Both the position numbers and the translations under genes were made by a program. A stretch of 64,000 nt of DNA from Caenorhabditis remanei (taxonomy: Eukaryota; Nematoda; Chromadorea; Rhabditida; Rhabditidae): NCBI RefSeq assembly GCF_010183535.1, contig NC_071329.1:8804001-8868000 (forward strand), in the 5' to 3' direction. Positions 46,935 through 60,238 of the stretch are shown here, in pieces (position 1 is the first letter of the stretch; the number at the start of each line of letters is the position of its first letter). The notes beneath the pieces were generated by a model that saw only the letters and a program-made list of their open reading frames with translations, ran no database searches and was not told where the DNA came from.

Positions 46935-49900
46935 ATGAAAAGATCGGGTTCAATGTTGGACATCAGCGAGGACAGTCAACATTCCACGGTCAGCCTTGTT
47001 CCCATCCTTTGATCCTGCCGCGTTTTTATGAGAAATGATTTTTTGTTTAGAAAGCTAGGAAGATTCAATTTTCTCTAAGTGCAGAACAAAGTATCTTCAG
47101 GAGACAGTATAAAAGGCGGCCGTTTGGTTCATTTCAAACATTTTCGGATTGAAGCATTGGAAATCTCATTTCCCCTACCTCTTTTGTTTCGATTTTTCTT
47201 CAAACTTTTCCACTCGGTGCTGCCATATGTTGTTTCACCGATCTTTACCCGTCAGATTCACACGTGGCGTAGCTCTCAAATAACCGATGCCCTCTTTTCT
47301 GCGGTGTATATATATCCAATTTTATACCTTGTTCTTATTATCGAAATAAAAAAGTTCCGACATTTTTTCCTCGTCGGTGTTTGCGGACTCAAGCCAAAAT
47401 TATCAAATTTTGGCTTGAGTCCGCAAACACCGACGAGGAAAAAATGTCGGAACTTTTTTGTTGCGACAATAGGTAGATGAAGTATCAAAAAAAAAGATAT
47501 AGCAAAAGTTATCTTTTTTTTAATTCCCACAACTATTTTATTCTCCTCTTCCTATTTTTCAAAGGACAGTAGTCCCTCCCTCTATCTCTCGCTTCCCTGT
47601 TACAGCAGTCGGTTTTTCTCCCTGCTCTCTTCCTCTCTTTCTGTCATTCATTCACCGTTTCTCTTTTCTTCTCCTCTCACATCGCAATGTACATTGTTTG
47701 ATTTCAGTTTCTGTTGAGGACTTTTATCTCTATTTTTCTTCTCACCGCCCATCGTTCAAAATCAAAATCAGCTTCGACAAAAGCGTAATTTCAACGAAAT
47801 CAATTTCTTATTGCACTTTTATACTTTTCTCCGGCCAATGACGTCTGCGTATCGTACAAGTTCAACACTTTCCTGTTGTCATTTCTTTTCACTCTCATCT
47901 TGGTGTGACTTCATTTAGTCTATCGGCATCTGCCAGGTGCCACATTCACTCTTTTACCACGTTTTTCTTCTGATGTCTTTCTACAGAACTTATTTGTTGT
48001 GATTTCAGAACAAAGCTCCACCACCAAAAAAACCACTGGAAGATCATATGGAAAGTGTCAACATGAATGGTAACAACGAGAATATAACATTTCACCTAAA
48101 AGTCAAAAAGATTCAGGAAGTCATGTTACCCTTGTGGAGAACCTCCCAGTCGAAAAAGTTAAAAGCGGTGACCGAATCGCCATTCTTGATTTCGGTGCAC
48201 AGTATGGAAAAGTTATTGATCGTCGCGTTCGAGAACTTCGTGTTCAGTCCGAAATGTTTCCATTGAACACTACTGCCAAGCAAATTCTCGATCTGGGCGG
48301 ATTCAAGGCTATTATCATCTCAGGAGGACCGAACTCAGTTTATGCTGTAGATGCACCTACTATTGATCCAGAAATCTTCACTTGCGGATTGCCTGTTCTT
48401 GGAATCTGTTACGGATTTCAATTAATGAACAAGCTGAATGGGGGAAATGTTTCACGCGAACATATTAGAGAAGATGGCGCATGTGAAATTCAAATTGACA
48501 CCCGTGTGGCGCTCTTTAATGGGCTCGATGATGTAGAAACTGTGTTGCTTACTCATGGAGACAGTGTATCGGATTCTACGGTTGCCCCAGATTTTCAAGT
48601 TATGGCAAAGAGTGGACATCACGTTGCAGGTTTGAGAAATAGAACATAATTCAAATGTATCAATTTATAATTCGTACTTGGATATTTCAGGAATTTGTAA
48701 TGAGCAACGCAAGTTGTACGGTGTCCAGTTTCACCCCGAAGTAGATCTCACTACTCACGGATCAAAAATGTTCGAGAATTTCTTGTTCAAAATCGTCGGA
48801 TGCTGTGGGAACTTTACCATTCAAAACCGCGAGCAAGCTTGTATTGATGAGATCAAAAATATTGTTGGCGATAAGAAGGTACTGGTCATGGTCTCCGGTG
48901 GTGTTGATTCCGCAGTATGCGCCGCTTTGCTCAGTCGTGCTCTTGGACCGAATAGGGTAACAGCTATTCACATCGATAATGGATTCATGCGTCACGAGGA
49001 AAGTGATGCTGTTGAGAAAAGTCTAGCTGCTCTCAACTTGCCTGTTCATAGTAAGTTTTCAAAACTGCTCGCCAAATGAATAACTATATACATTTAAAGG
49101 ATACAATTATGGAACAACTTTTCGCTCAAGCGGCGAGCATGCACAAGAAGGAGAGATGTCCTTAGACGAGTGTGATGATCCAGAGTTGAAAAGGAGAATT
49201 ATTGGAAACACCTTCATTCGAGTTAAAGATCTCATTATGAAAGACTTGAATATCACCCACGAAGAATACTTCCTTGCTCAAGGAACACTCCGTCCTGATC
49301 TTATCGAAAGCGCGAGTGCTCTTGCTTCTGGTCACGCGGACACGATTAAGACCCATCACAATGATACAGCCCTAGTTCGAGATCTGCGGAATTTAGGAAA
49401 AGTTGTGGAACCACTGAAAGATTTCCACAAAGATGAAGTTCGCGAGTTGGGAAAAGATCTCGGGCTCCCCGAACAAATTGTACAACGCCATCCGTTCCCA
49501 GGACCCGGACTTGCTATTCGAATTCTTTGTGCAGCTGACAGACGTCCAGAGTTCTACTTCGATCTACCAGTTTTCGACGAAGAGGTACATGGTTCCATTC
49601 AAGAGCTAACTGAGAAGTTGATCAGTGCTGCTGTTAATCCGAGTCAAGGAATCTACGAATATCATCGTCTGGAGAAAGCTCGAACTGATGTAAGTTCCAA
49701 ATATATGTTTCGATCAAAACTGTTTCCTCTAGACTTTGTTATCCCTCTCGCAAAGAGATAGAATACTCGCTGAAAAACAAACGTTTCAAATCAGTGCACA
49801 CGTTCTTCCAATCAAGACAGTTGGAGTGCAAGGCGATGCTAGAAGTTACTCGTATGCAGTCGCGTTGTCTACTGATGAACGTCCGATTCCATGGCAACTT

Positions 49901-50438
49901 CTCTTCGCATACGCGTCAGTAATTCCAAAACTGTTTCACGGAATCAATAGAGTGTGCTACGCATTTGGAAGGAAAATCGAAAATTCTATTGAAGATCTGA
50001 CTCGAACTCTCCTTGTTCCACAAATAGTTACAAAACTGCAAATGGCGGATCATATTGCAAGCAATGTGTTGTTTGCACGTGAACCTGCTTATACCGGAGT
50101 TACTCTTCAAAATGTAGGACACAAAATTCAGCAGATGCCCGTTGTACTGCTACCTATCGACTTTGATCGCGAGAAATGTGCTGCTGGTTCATACAAACAC
50201 TCAATTGTTCTCAGACCTTTTGTTACTTCCGATTTTATGACTGGCCAAGCAGCAATTCCTGGAATTCATATTCCGGAAGAGGTGAGAAAAACTATTTACT
50301 TTTATTTAGTATCTGAGAAACATCTTATTGCAGACATTACTCGAGATGGACTATGCTATCAGAAGCAACGTTCTCGGAATTTCTCGAGTTCTTCTTGACA
50401 TGACTTGCAAGCCACCAGGAACCACCGAATGGGAATAA
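46935..50438 (+). CDS. gmps-1: GMP synthase (glutamine-hydrolysing)
   Basis: Exons 46935-46988 (the exon itself probably from 46890, after a possible 5' exon 46756-46819), 48009-48069, 48117-48629, 48691-49050, 49100-49689, 49733-50281, 50334-50438; about 743 residues. It converts XMP to GMP with glutamine and ATP in the cytosol. The class I amidotransferase has [18 protein letters not shown], the catalytic-Cys motif GICYGFQ and HPEVD. The ATP-pyrophosphatase P-loop is SGGVDSAVC. The C-terminal part has [31 protein letters not shown] and [14 protein letters not shown], and ends KPPGTTEWE. The N-terminus is longer than in human GMPS and its start is uncertain: 46935 is the first in-frame ATG, and the donor at 46989 (GTCAGC) is weak. 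Confidence 0.9.
47335..47472. repeat. Long perfect inverted repeat (hairpin) in gmps-1 intron
   Basis: Arms 47348-47401 and 47406-47459 are perfect reverse complements of 54 nt with a 4-nt loop. The pairing continues imperfectly about 13 nt further on both sides. The arms begin AAAAAAGTTCCGAC and contain GTCGGTGTTTGCGGACTC. It could be a palindromic MITE or foldback element, or a transcribed hairpin feeding the small RNA pathway. Confidence 0.9.
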
Positions 50439-52436
50439 TCATGCAATTACAAAATAGCTTCGATATCAATTATTCGGGCTTCTTATATCATTTGTGAACC
50501 GATCTTCATCATTGCGAAATAATAATTTCTCAGGTGTCGTACTCTTTTTCTCTTTTCTCTTCTCTAATATCCCCGTTATTCCATCTTACTATCCCCGTTT
50601 TAAGCTCAAATTTTTTCTATATAGTTTTCCTTTTCTCAAGTAATTGTTGAATAGTCTTTTTGTTGTATCATGTTGATTTTGATCCTATTGCCATCGGGTG
50701 CTCTTCTTCCGATTACTTTTAATGCTCCGAGTGTTTTGAAGCGTGAAACGTTAGGTTATCTCCTTTATCCATCCATGAAACCGATGTCTTTTACTTGTCT
50801 TGTCGATATAAATTAGTTGGCAGAGTGGTTATTTAATTTTATTCATTTGAATGCAGGTTTTAATTTCCTTGAAAAGTGTTTTTAGAAAAATAGTTTCGCA
50901 ATGCCGATAAAAGAAGTTTAGAGCAATAATGACAGGCGTTCACTGCGAATTCTATGAAAGTGAGTTGATACATAAAAACGAAAAGTTCCTTGTTGTTGTC
51001 CTGTTTTCAAAAACAATACCGACCGTTCTGCTTCTCTCTACTCTCCTTTATTTGCCAATCGAACGATCCATTAGAGATCTATAGAGAGAAAAAAACAAAA
51101 ATTCACCAGAAAGCAATCGAATTTTCAGCACATCGTTTCACTGTTTTAGTGAGAAAACTTCATCCCGTCCAAACTTTCTTTTATCTTCTATAAGACCACA
51201 GACGTTTAGTTGTTTCTATTCCCTGGTCGATGTCTCCGAGGACGTCGCCTGCAAAAATAGCTCCTTTTTTCCTATTCGCTGCGCACTTTTCTTCTCTACG
51301 TCTCCGTTTCTGCACTGTGACCAGTAAAAGCGATTTCTCGCCATTTTCAGCTCCCAAGGTGACCCGCATGTTATTCTTTTCAGTGATTTCTCCTACTTGT
51401 TCCTATTTCTCTTTTTTCTTTCCCACTTTTTCCCCATCCCACCATCAAATGTTGATCAAAAGAGAAAGAAAGTCAAAACGTGAAAGAGAGAGTGTATTAA
51501 TCAAGGAGAGTCCCTTGGCCCCATCGGTTCCCTTCCAATTCATCTCTTTCTCGATCAATTACCCGAGACCATGTTTCAATTGTTGGACTCTTTTTCTCAC
51601 ATGGAAAATACTTCCCAGCCTCATAAAATTTGCGAGCTTTCAGTTGGAACACTATTTCGTGCCATGCTTTCATCACGTTTTGATCTTTGCATTTTTGAAC
51701 GGATACACGGACCCGGAATAAACAAGAGACGCAGACATCTCTAGACATTTACACAAGATTGACAAGGCGTCGTGAAAACTGACCAACTTCTGAATGATTT
51801 TTCTTTTTTCCTCTGATTTCACCTTCTACTTTCATCTATTTATTTATAGATGTAAAGTTTATCTAATTCTGCTCGTACTTTTGATCTATAATCAAGATAT
51901 GCTTTGGCGCGAGGCATGCCTTCAAACTGGTTCCGGTGGAATTCCAAACGTGTCGATAGCGCTGGAAAAATGAGAGGAAGGTCTTTCAGTGATGATGTTC
52001 AGCGTTCAGTTCATCACGCTCGTCGTTTCTTTTTTAAATTTTACTGTGGGAATTAGGTCTAGTGATAGTATAGTTTGTGTTTCAAAATACATGGAAAAGC
52101 AGAATGTATCTTGTGCTTCTCCACGTGTTTGTGATTTCGGGTAGTTGCTATGACGTTTCTCGAGATATGAAAGTCATTCAAAAGGAATAGTACTTTCCGA
52201 TAGTCTTCACTGCACTTTGTCCTCTTCTATGAACTTGATGGGCGCGTTCTACCCGAGTTTAGTTTGAAATTCATCTTTTTCTTCTCTGTACTGTTGCCAT
52301 TTCTTATCACATGTTTGCTGCTAGATGCCAGCATTATGTACTGATAATAACACCAATTTGGTTACATATTGTTGCATTTTCTCTTCTTTTTCCGCATTGT
52401 ATTCTAAATGCAAATGTTTCATTTCAGACGCGCCAG
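50439..52436 (+). other. Intergenic region gmps-1 to reductase gene
   Basis: 2 kb of AT- and CT-rich sequence holding the gmps-1 3' UTR and the promoter of the next gene. Open frames such as 51230-51721 are low-complexity S/F/P-rich and judged spurious. An acceptor TTTCAG ends at 52427, 9 nt before the next ATG. Confidence 0.55.
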
Positions 52437-53816
<1,380 letters not shown>

Positions 53817-54110
53817 GTATTCACTTGTTCTCCCTCTGATACTTACTGTTATGCTAGGCATCGCATTTCCCTTTCCTCTACCAAAACCTTTCCCCGCTGA
53901 GTCGTCCAATCGATTACGAGTTCTGCCCCGTTCTTTTCAAAAAAGAGATTACCTTGCGCTTCATCCGTTGTCTTTTCTTTATTCGTTTCTTAAATCAGTC
54001 ATAATTCTAAATAATGTATATATGAACTAATAGGAATATAATTGTTAGATTTCAAAAACTTATATGTATTTTGAACATAACTTTTAACTTTTTTTTGTTT
54101 GAACCATGCA

Positions 54111-54116
54111 AATAAA
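54111..54116 (+). terminator. Poly(A) signal AATAAA of reductase gene
   Basis: AATAAA lies 295 nt after the stop and about 105 nt before the start of the next gene. That is the usual intercistronic distance in nematode operons. Confidence 0.6.
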
Positions 54117-54221
54117 TAATTTCGCTTTTTTATATTACATTTTTATGCACTTCAATCGTTTAATATCTTTCAAATACCTGTTTGCCTGATATACAATAGT
54201 AGCTTCAAATGGAAATTACAG

Positions 54222-54767
54222 ATGGAAGTTCTGAAGCAAAGAGTAACAATGCTAACAAATCAAGAAGTTCTGTCGTTTTTGAATGCGGTCAAAAAAGAAG
54301 AAGACAACAAGCTGCATGGTGATCGATGCAAAATGCTTTCTACTGTTGTATATGAGGTATTTTATGATTTCCAGTGCTTTGGTATACGTTTACTATATTT
54401 CAGACTAAAAAGTATTTAAATTCGAGCCCTGCAGCGACACAGAATGAAGCAGTCATCTGTGAGCTGATACCCAAGTTAGCCCCCTATAAAGTAAGCGATT
54501 TGGTATTCAGCATTCTCGAAAATAATAGTTTACTTTTAGCTCACTGGGGCAGAAACTTTACAAGTTGTGAATATGAGACCAGCGAACACTACTGATGTAA
54601 GTCTTTTTATCTTTGTTTTACTTCTTTCATTCGCAACTTTTGAACTTCGAGAACTTTAGATTCAACTGTTAATCGAAGAAACAGAAGAACGATTCCCATC
54701 AGAAGAGGAACTCGAGAAGCTAGTGACAACTGTTTCCGAATGTCTGCCACCTCCACCAAAACGATGA
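54222..54767 (+). CDS. RNA polymerase III subunit RPC9 (CRCP-like)
   Basis: Exons 54222-54356, 54404-54490, 54540-54596, 54660-54767; 128 residues (human CRCP 148). The start MEVLKQRVTMLTNQEVLSFL, the helical middle ending IPKLAPYKL and the LTGAETLQVVNMRPANTTDIQLLIEE-type segment match the HRDC-like Rpb4/RPC9 family, which forms the Pol III stalk with RPC8. An acceptor-like TTACAG abuts the ATG. An upstream ATG at 54209 is out of frame. It is likely the second gene of an operon with the reductase. Nuclear; needed for tRNA and 5S transcription. Confidence 0.88.
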
Positions 54768-54989
54768 AATTCACGGCTTTCTCTCTACCTCGATCTCTAT
54801 GCTGTTGTTCTTTTTTGTCTTTTCTGTTGAAACTGTTTTTTGAATGAATTGTTGGTTTTCCTTTTCCTGATTTCCCCCGTTCCCTTCGCGGTTTTATTTC
54901 CCCCGTTTCTCTTCCTCCCTCCACTCAAACGACGAGAGTTTCAGCACCCGTTAGCTCTCGTTTCTCTTTTTTCTCTTTGCGCAAAGTGT

Positions 54990-55337
54990 CTATCCATGGC
55001 AACGGCGATAAAAATGATAGAATATGCGTTTACTGGAGGTGTTTGTCTTGATCTTCTTATTTTTGGTCGCCCACATTCGATAAAGACTGGGCGGATTTGA
55101 AATATTCTTTTTTTCGTGTTCTTTGAATCGAATTATCAGTATATCATCTTCTGGAAAGCGAACAAAGTTCTGAAAAATAGTCGGATTAAGTGGCATGTCA
55201 TCTTCCTTATTAACATTTCCGAAAACTTCCTTTTTTCCGAATGAACATTCACTTGAGTTGTTTTCTGAATCCTGAAGAATCTCAAAAACCAACGACTTAT
55301 GAATGACGTTTCGAGTTCTTAGAACCGGCATATGCAT
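54990..55337 (-). CDS. Hypothetical minus-strand open frame
   Basis: The 115-codon frame starts MHMPVLRTRNVIHKS and has a balanced, non-repetitive composition that stands out from its surroundings. An in-frame TGA precedes the start by one codon. It could also hold internal splice signals (TTTTTCAG near 55173, GTAAAC near 55028). No family recognised. It may be a small gene, a gene fragment or chance. Confidence 0.25.
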   Translation of the reverse strand: MHMPVLRTRNVIHKSLVFEILQDSENNSSECSFGKKEVFGNVNKEDDMPLNPTIFQNFVRFPEDDILIIRFKEHEKKNISNPPSLYRMWATKNKKIKTNTSSKRIFYHFYRRCHG

Positions 55338-55939
55338 TTTTCATTTCAGATTGCGTAAGCCAGTGGCAGCTGAAACTGAATGAACCCAGCTGAAGTATAG
55401 AACTACTTCACTTCGGAATTTCTAATCTACGATCAATTACTTATTCATAGAAGTGAAAGGATATGATATTATCCTCTCGTAAACTTTTTGACTTCTAAAT
55501 GTTTTTTCCGAAAAAAACGTATATAAAATAAATCAAAACTTTAGTGGGAGACTAAAAAGACTAATAAATAATACAAAACTTCAGACATCTCAAGATGAAT
55601 TATAGTGGCTTTTCACTCAAAGAGTACTACAAGATTTCGTCATGTCTCATGTCATTTCGGACAGAAGATTTTTGGATTTGAATTGAAAAAACAGTCAAGT
55701 TTTTCAGCGAAAATCCGCTCATTCATTCTATTCGAAATTCATTTGTACTCTTCCCGTAATCCAATGTGATATCATTTTTGCCTCCACCTCTCTCACAGAT
55801 ATAATTTATCATACATTCTGGTCTTGCTTTCTTTCAATAATTCCCTTCCTTTTATTTTGTTTTTCACTCCTTTTTTCGTTTTTTCCTTGAAGAAATAGTG
55901 AAATGTAGGACTCAATCAAAATTTAAGGCCTATAATCCG

Positions 55940-56090
55940 AGGGTACATTGAAAAAGCGTACATCATGATCATAGAGTACAGTGAATCTTACGGTAGGAGC
56001 TATGATCATGGGGTTTTCTGAAATCTAACGAAGTCTCAGAAAACTCTGAGACTTCTGAACTCTTATGAAAATTCTGACTTGATGTACCCT
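55940..56090. mobile_element. Short inverted-terminal-repeat element (MITE-like)
   Basis: The ends AGGGTACAT (55940-55948) and ATGTACCCT (56082-56090) are inverted repeats 151 bp apart. Inside are a second inverted pair, CATGATCATAG/CTATGATCATG (about 55964-56010), and a 10-bp-arm hairpin at 56031-56054. No clear target duplication is seen. There is no coding capacity. Confidence 0.6.
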
Positions 56091-57605
56091 ATTGGTTTTA
56101 ATTCAAATTTCTCAAAAAGCTAGTCTTTCGGTGGATTACTGTAGAACTACGGTAGATCTTTTGAAGACAAAGAAAAATTACCTTTATTTGACATCAAAGC
56201 AGCAGAATAACCTACAATTTATCATTAACCAAAACGTATGACTGGTTTAATTTTCTATCAACTAATGTCAGAAAAATGACAGAGTGAATCTTTTGTGACT
56301 GAGATGATGACAGACAAATAACACTGTCACTTTGATTCCGAATTGTCAAAACTCAAGTCATGTGTCTTTTTCCTAGATAAAAGTTATTTTACACTAATTT
56401 TGAAGTGAAGACTTTTTTGGTTTCCTTTCTCTTTTTTCTAAATATTTGTGGTTAGTGACGTAGAGAAAATTGTAAGAATTAGTCACAAATTGCGTGCCGT
56501 CGTGATAATTTCTCCGAAAGATAAAACTACAGAGATACGTGTGATTCTCCGATGAGATCTAGATAGTCAATGACAATGACAAATATGTCATCCAAATGAC
56601 AATCCACTTAGTTCCTTATTGAATTTCGAAATATACCGTATGTTGTCACTAAACCATTAGAAAGACAGAGATAGAAGAGAAGAAAAAAGATGGAGAGAAG
56701 AAGACAATGTTTGTTTGAAGTGGGAGAAAAAGATGGGGAAAAGGAAAAGACAGCATGACAGCTCACCGAATGTCAATCAATGTCAACCCATCTGCGTCTC
56801 TCGGGTCACTTCTGTTCCTTTTTTCCGAATGGCATGTCGATGTGTCTGCGTTTGACAAGTCGGCCACACACACACTCCATCTTCTGTCTGTCAAGTCAAA
56901 TGAGGAGAGCTGAGAAGAGGATACAACAGCCCAAAAAAAAAGAAGAAGAAGACGACGTTGAATTCATCAGGGCCATACCACCAATTTTTTGATATGTGGT
57001 TGTAGTCATCGTCGTCCAGCTATTTTGCCCCATCTTGGTCGCCCCGCCATCGTCTTCATCGTCGCCGCTCCTCTTTCTCATTCTCGTCCCCCCAGTCTAT
57101 GGCCATCTTCTGATGATCTTCACGAAGGTATTGAGGGTGTGTTTGCAGGCAACGAGAGTGTTGTCTGTCGTCGCGACCCCCAAGAAGAACTGTCATATTC
57201 AATGTGTCACCTGTCAGCTTTTGCTCTGTGCCTCCTGGCGGAAGGAAGCACAAATACGTGCTTTTGCCTCCTCCCTTCTTCTACTTTCCTTTCTACCCAA
57301 TATTTATCCTCACCTTTTTCTTCTTCAATCTTAACTTCTCAGCATTTCCAAAAATGAAATCACAGTTAGATGTTCTCTCTTTCTTTTTTCATTTCTGAAA
57401 ACTTTTGTAGATTCTCTCTGAAAAGAGAGAAAATGACTTCTGCGGAGGTCATTTGAGAATTAGAAGAAGAGAATTAGAAGTACAACTACGCCGAATTCAA
57501 AAAGAAATGAAAATCGTCCCTGAACTATCTAGATATGAAGTTCCGTATACACTTTTTCTACATAAACTGTTTTCCTTTCGATTTTAAACTTTTTTATTTT
57601 CAGTG

Positions 57606-59805
57606 ATGGACCAGATAATGGCGATGGTGAAGACGGTGAACAGTTCGAGCCCCATACAACCTCGAAGTTCGCTGGAATCCACAAGTAGTATCGAACAGCG
57701 GGTAGAAGTCAAATCAGAAGTACAAGGTGAGAATTTAAAAAAAAGTGTTTTATTAATAAGACGACAGTTTCTCAGTCGTATTCTTCTTTTTTGAAAACCA
57801 GAGCTTTGAGAAAACATTCGTATTTCGATCCCATACAGTAACCTTTAAAGGCGCATGCGCTTCTTCCAACTGGTCTCATAGAGAACCGAAACTTTTCAAT
57901 TTTTTTATTTTGAAAGTTTTTCCAATTTATGTTAGAAATAAGTTTCCTCCAAAACGATCGAATGTTCTATTTGTGAGTTCAAAAAATGATAAATGAGGAA
58001 AAAAGTCGTATTTTGTATTTTCCAGAAGCGGTGTTGTCACAAGTGTTTCCTCATCTCAGTACATCGAGCGAGTCAACGAGTGAAGACCATTCGATGTCAT
58101 TCGAATACTTAGAATCGTGAGTCACACAATTTGAACTGCATGTTTTAACGGAGTCAAACACAGAGAGCCATCAGCAGATGGGAGGCCGCAGCAATTGTCA
58201 TATCGTCATTTCGTTGTTGGAGACCCTCGCGAGAAGAAATTGCAAGAGAAAATCGAATTTGTAAAGATTGTTCTCAAGCATAAAAGCTCGCTTTTTGGTG
58301 ATTGTGATGGCCACGAGGTGCGTTTTTTCTCTTGTTGATTCTGAAATTTAATCAGAAAATAATAATACGGAAAAAGAATTTATTTGATAAATTTTAAAAT
58401 TTAATTTGAAGTAGTTTTTAATAGAAAAGTCAGAAATATATAAAGTCAAACTACATTGTAACTTTTTTCTCTTTCTTTTCCTGGTCCACCGATTCTCAAG
58501 CAAAATTATATGGCCAAAAAGGTATATTTCATTTCCAAGTATATATTCAGATCACACCCCGATCGAAAGAAGATGCGTGGAAAAGAGTAGCCGCAGAAGT
58601 AGAATCCGCGAGTCTGGAAAGTTACCGTGGAAAACCGTGGGCTCGATTACGAGATCACGATTGGCAATATGTAAGAAGACATGCATTGTCGAGGAACGAA
58701 AACTCAACGAGACCCGGTGGGAAATTAGGGTTAGTTGGATATCTTACAGAACTTTCTCAAAATGAAAAATCAAAATTTATGATCCAGATATTACAGCGAA
58801 CTCGATAAAATTGTATTGGAAATCATTTCAACAACAGCTCTAGCAAATGCATTTAGTCAGGCGACAAGCTCTTTAATATCACAAGGTTCCACTAATTCAC
58901 ACACTTCTCAACAGTCGACAGATAGTGTTGACATATGGCGATCTATCATTTTTAATTCTGTCAATCAGGATAGTACTGACAATCCCGTAAGAAACAATCT
59001 AATTTCGTATATAATTTTGTACTTCAGGATTTCGAATCAAAGGATGATCAATTAATAGTTCCAAAACCAGATGATATTGTTGTAAACACTTCACTTACGA
59101 TACCTGTTCCAATAGCTCCAGTTGTTTCGAATAATGCTGCAGAAAATATTCTAGATTATATAAAAGCAACTCATGTTTCACCGAGTTTATCAGTTGACGC
59201 AGCAATTCAACAGGCACGAGCTCTAACAAAATCTCCAATTTCAAAGTAGGACTTTTCTATTTTCAGTTTTTGAAATTAATATTTTTTTAAAGAAAAATAA
59301 CTTGTCGATCTGCAACTGCGCCATCAGTGTATGCTATCACATCTTCAACTGCTTCACCTCCTCAACTCACTAAAACGACTCCGATTCAACCACCCGCTCC
59401 GAAAAGATCAAGAGTTGAATCGGAGAAGTGAGTGATGATAAATTTATTCTAAAAAAGGACAGAATTTCAGAAGTCCCGGTTCTTCAACAGTAACATCTTC
59501 CTTCGAACAAAAAAGAGAAGCATTGACACTTCGCAAACTAGAGGTTGACATTCGTCACACCGAATTGCTCAACGAAAAATTAGAATTGTAAGCGATAGGA
59601 TCGTTTGAAAAGAGACGAAATAAAACAAATTTTCAGAGAAATTCGAGCAATAGAAGCTCAAGAAAAGCGTAATCAAGAATTACATGCAATAGAATTGCGA
59701 GCAGCAAAAGCTAGAATGCTACGTGGAGCTGCCATCGACGAGCCATCAATAGATACAAATCAACGGGTTCTGGTCCGTCAACCGAACGGTTACAATTTGG
59801 AATGA
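57606..59805 (+). CDS. Myb/SANT-like (NAIF1/zeste-type) putative DNA-binding protein
   Basis: Exons 57606-57726, 58026-58116, 58164-58317, 58551-58729, 58797-58986, 59028-59245, 59293-59427, 59471-59587, 59637-59805; 457 residues. Residues about 95-175 read KLQEKIEFVKIVLKHKSSLF, then ITPRSKEDAWKRVAAEV and a WARLRDHDWQYVRRHAL-type third helix, the pattern of Myb/SANT-like domains in NAIF1, zeste and MSANTD proteins. The middle is S/T/P-rich with PKRSRVESEK (basic, NLS-like). The last 80 residues form a charged helix, likely a coiled coil (LRKLEVDIRHTELLNEKLEL). Nuclear role in transcription inferred. It is probably the M106.2 position. One acceptor is TTAAAG (59292). Confidence 0.8.
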
Positions 59806-60238
59806 TTTCATAATTATTGTATATAGTTCAATTGGTTAGATGTTAGTATGTATTTTCTCTGTATTATTTCACTTCCTCTAGAAACAAAATTCCGGACAAT
59901 TTCTAATTGTGATAATAGAATGATCGTTTCGACCATCAACACTCCCGATCTCTTTTTGTGTTTTTTCCTCACTTTGGGTTTACTGACGCGCATCTCGAAC
60001 GCGTCAAACGGGCTCTATCCAAATTTGAATAGATAATTTCTTAGCTATATTCTCTAGGTTTCATAATTGCCCACAACTAATAAAATAATTTTCTCTATTT
60101 TTTTCATTCGATTTCAATTCTCTCTCTCTCTCTCGTTCAATCTGATATATTGTTTGTACTCGTTTCAATATCTTTTTTCTCATTTGTTTACTAATCGCAT
60201 AAACAAAAAGAGAAAGTCATTGGGCACTAGTTTGCAGA
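59806..60238 (+). other. 3' UTR and spacer between SANT gene and tetraspan gene
   Basis: Contains AATAAA at 60079-60084, a CT repeat at about 60120-60136 and an acceptor TTTGCAG ending at 60237, one base before the next ATG. The layout resembles an operon intercistronic region. Confidence 0.55.

Larger units (their letters stand above)
54768..57605. other. Intergenic region with one MITE-like element and a weak minus-strand frame
   Basis: Mostly AT-rich non-coding DNA. It contains the inverted-terminal-repeat element at 55940-56090 and a 115-codon minus-strand frame (54990-55337) of unknown worth. GT-rich and CT-rich runs at 56700-57350 give spurious open frames on several frames. Confidence 0.5.

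Noticed and set aside
47079..47530. Overlapping frames on both strands with near-identical peptides
   Set aside because: Produced by the perfect inverted repeat, so both strands read the same sequence; not genes.
51230..51721. 163-codon plus-strand frame between gmps-1 and the reductase
   Set aside because: Low-complexity S/F/P/R composition from CT-rich DNA, no splice support and no recognised domain.
56989..57357. Two overlapping plus-strand frames of about 115 codons
   Set aside because: Different frames of the same CT/GT-rich stretch, mutually exclusive and without family resemblance.
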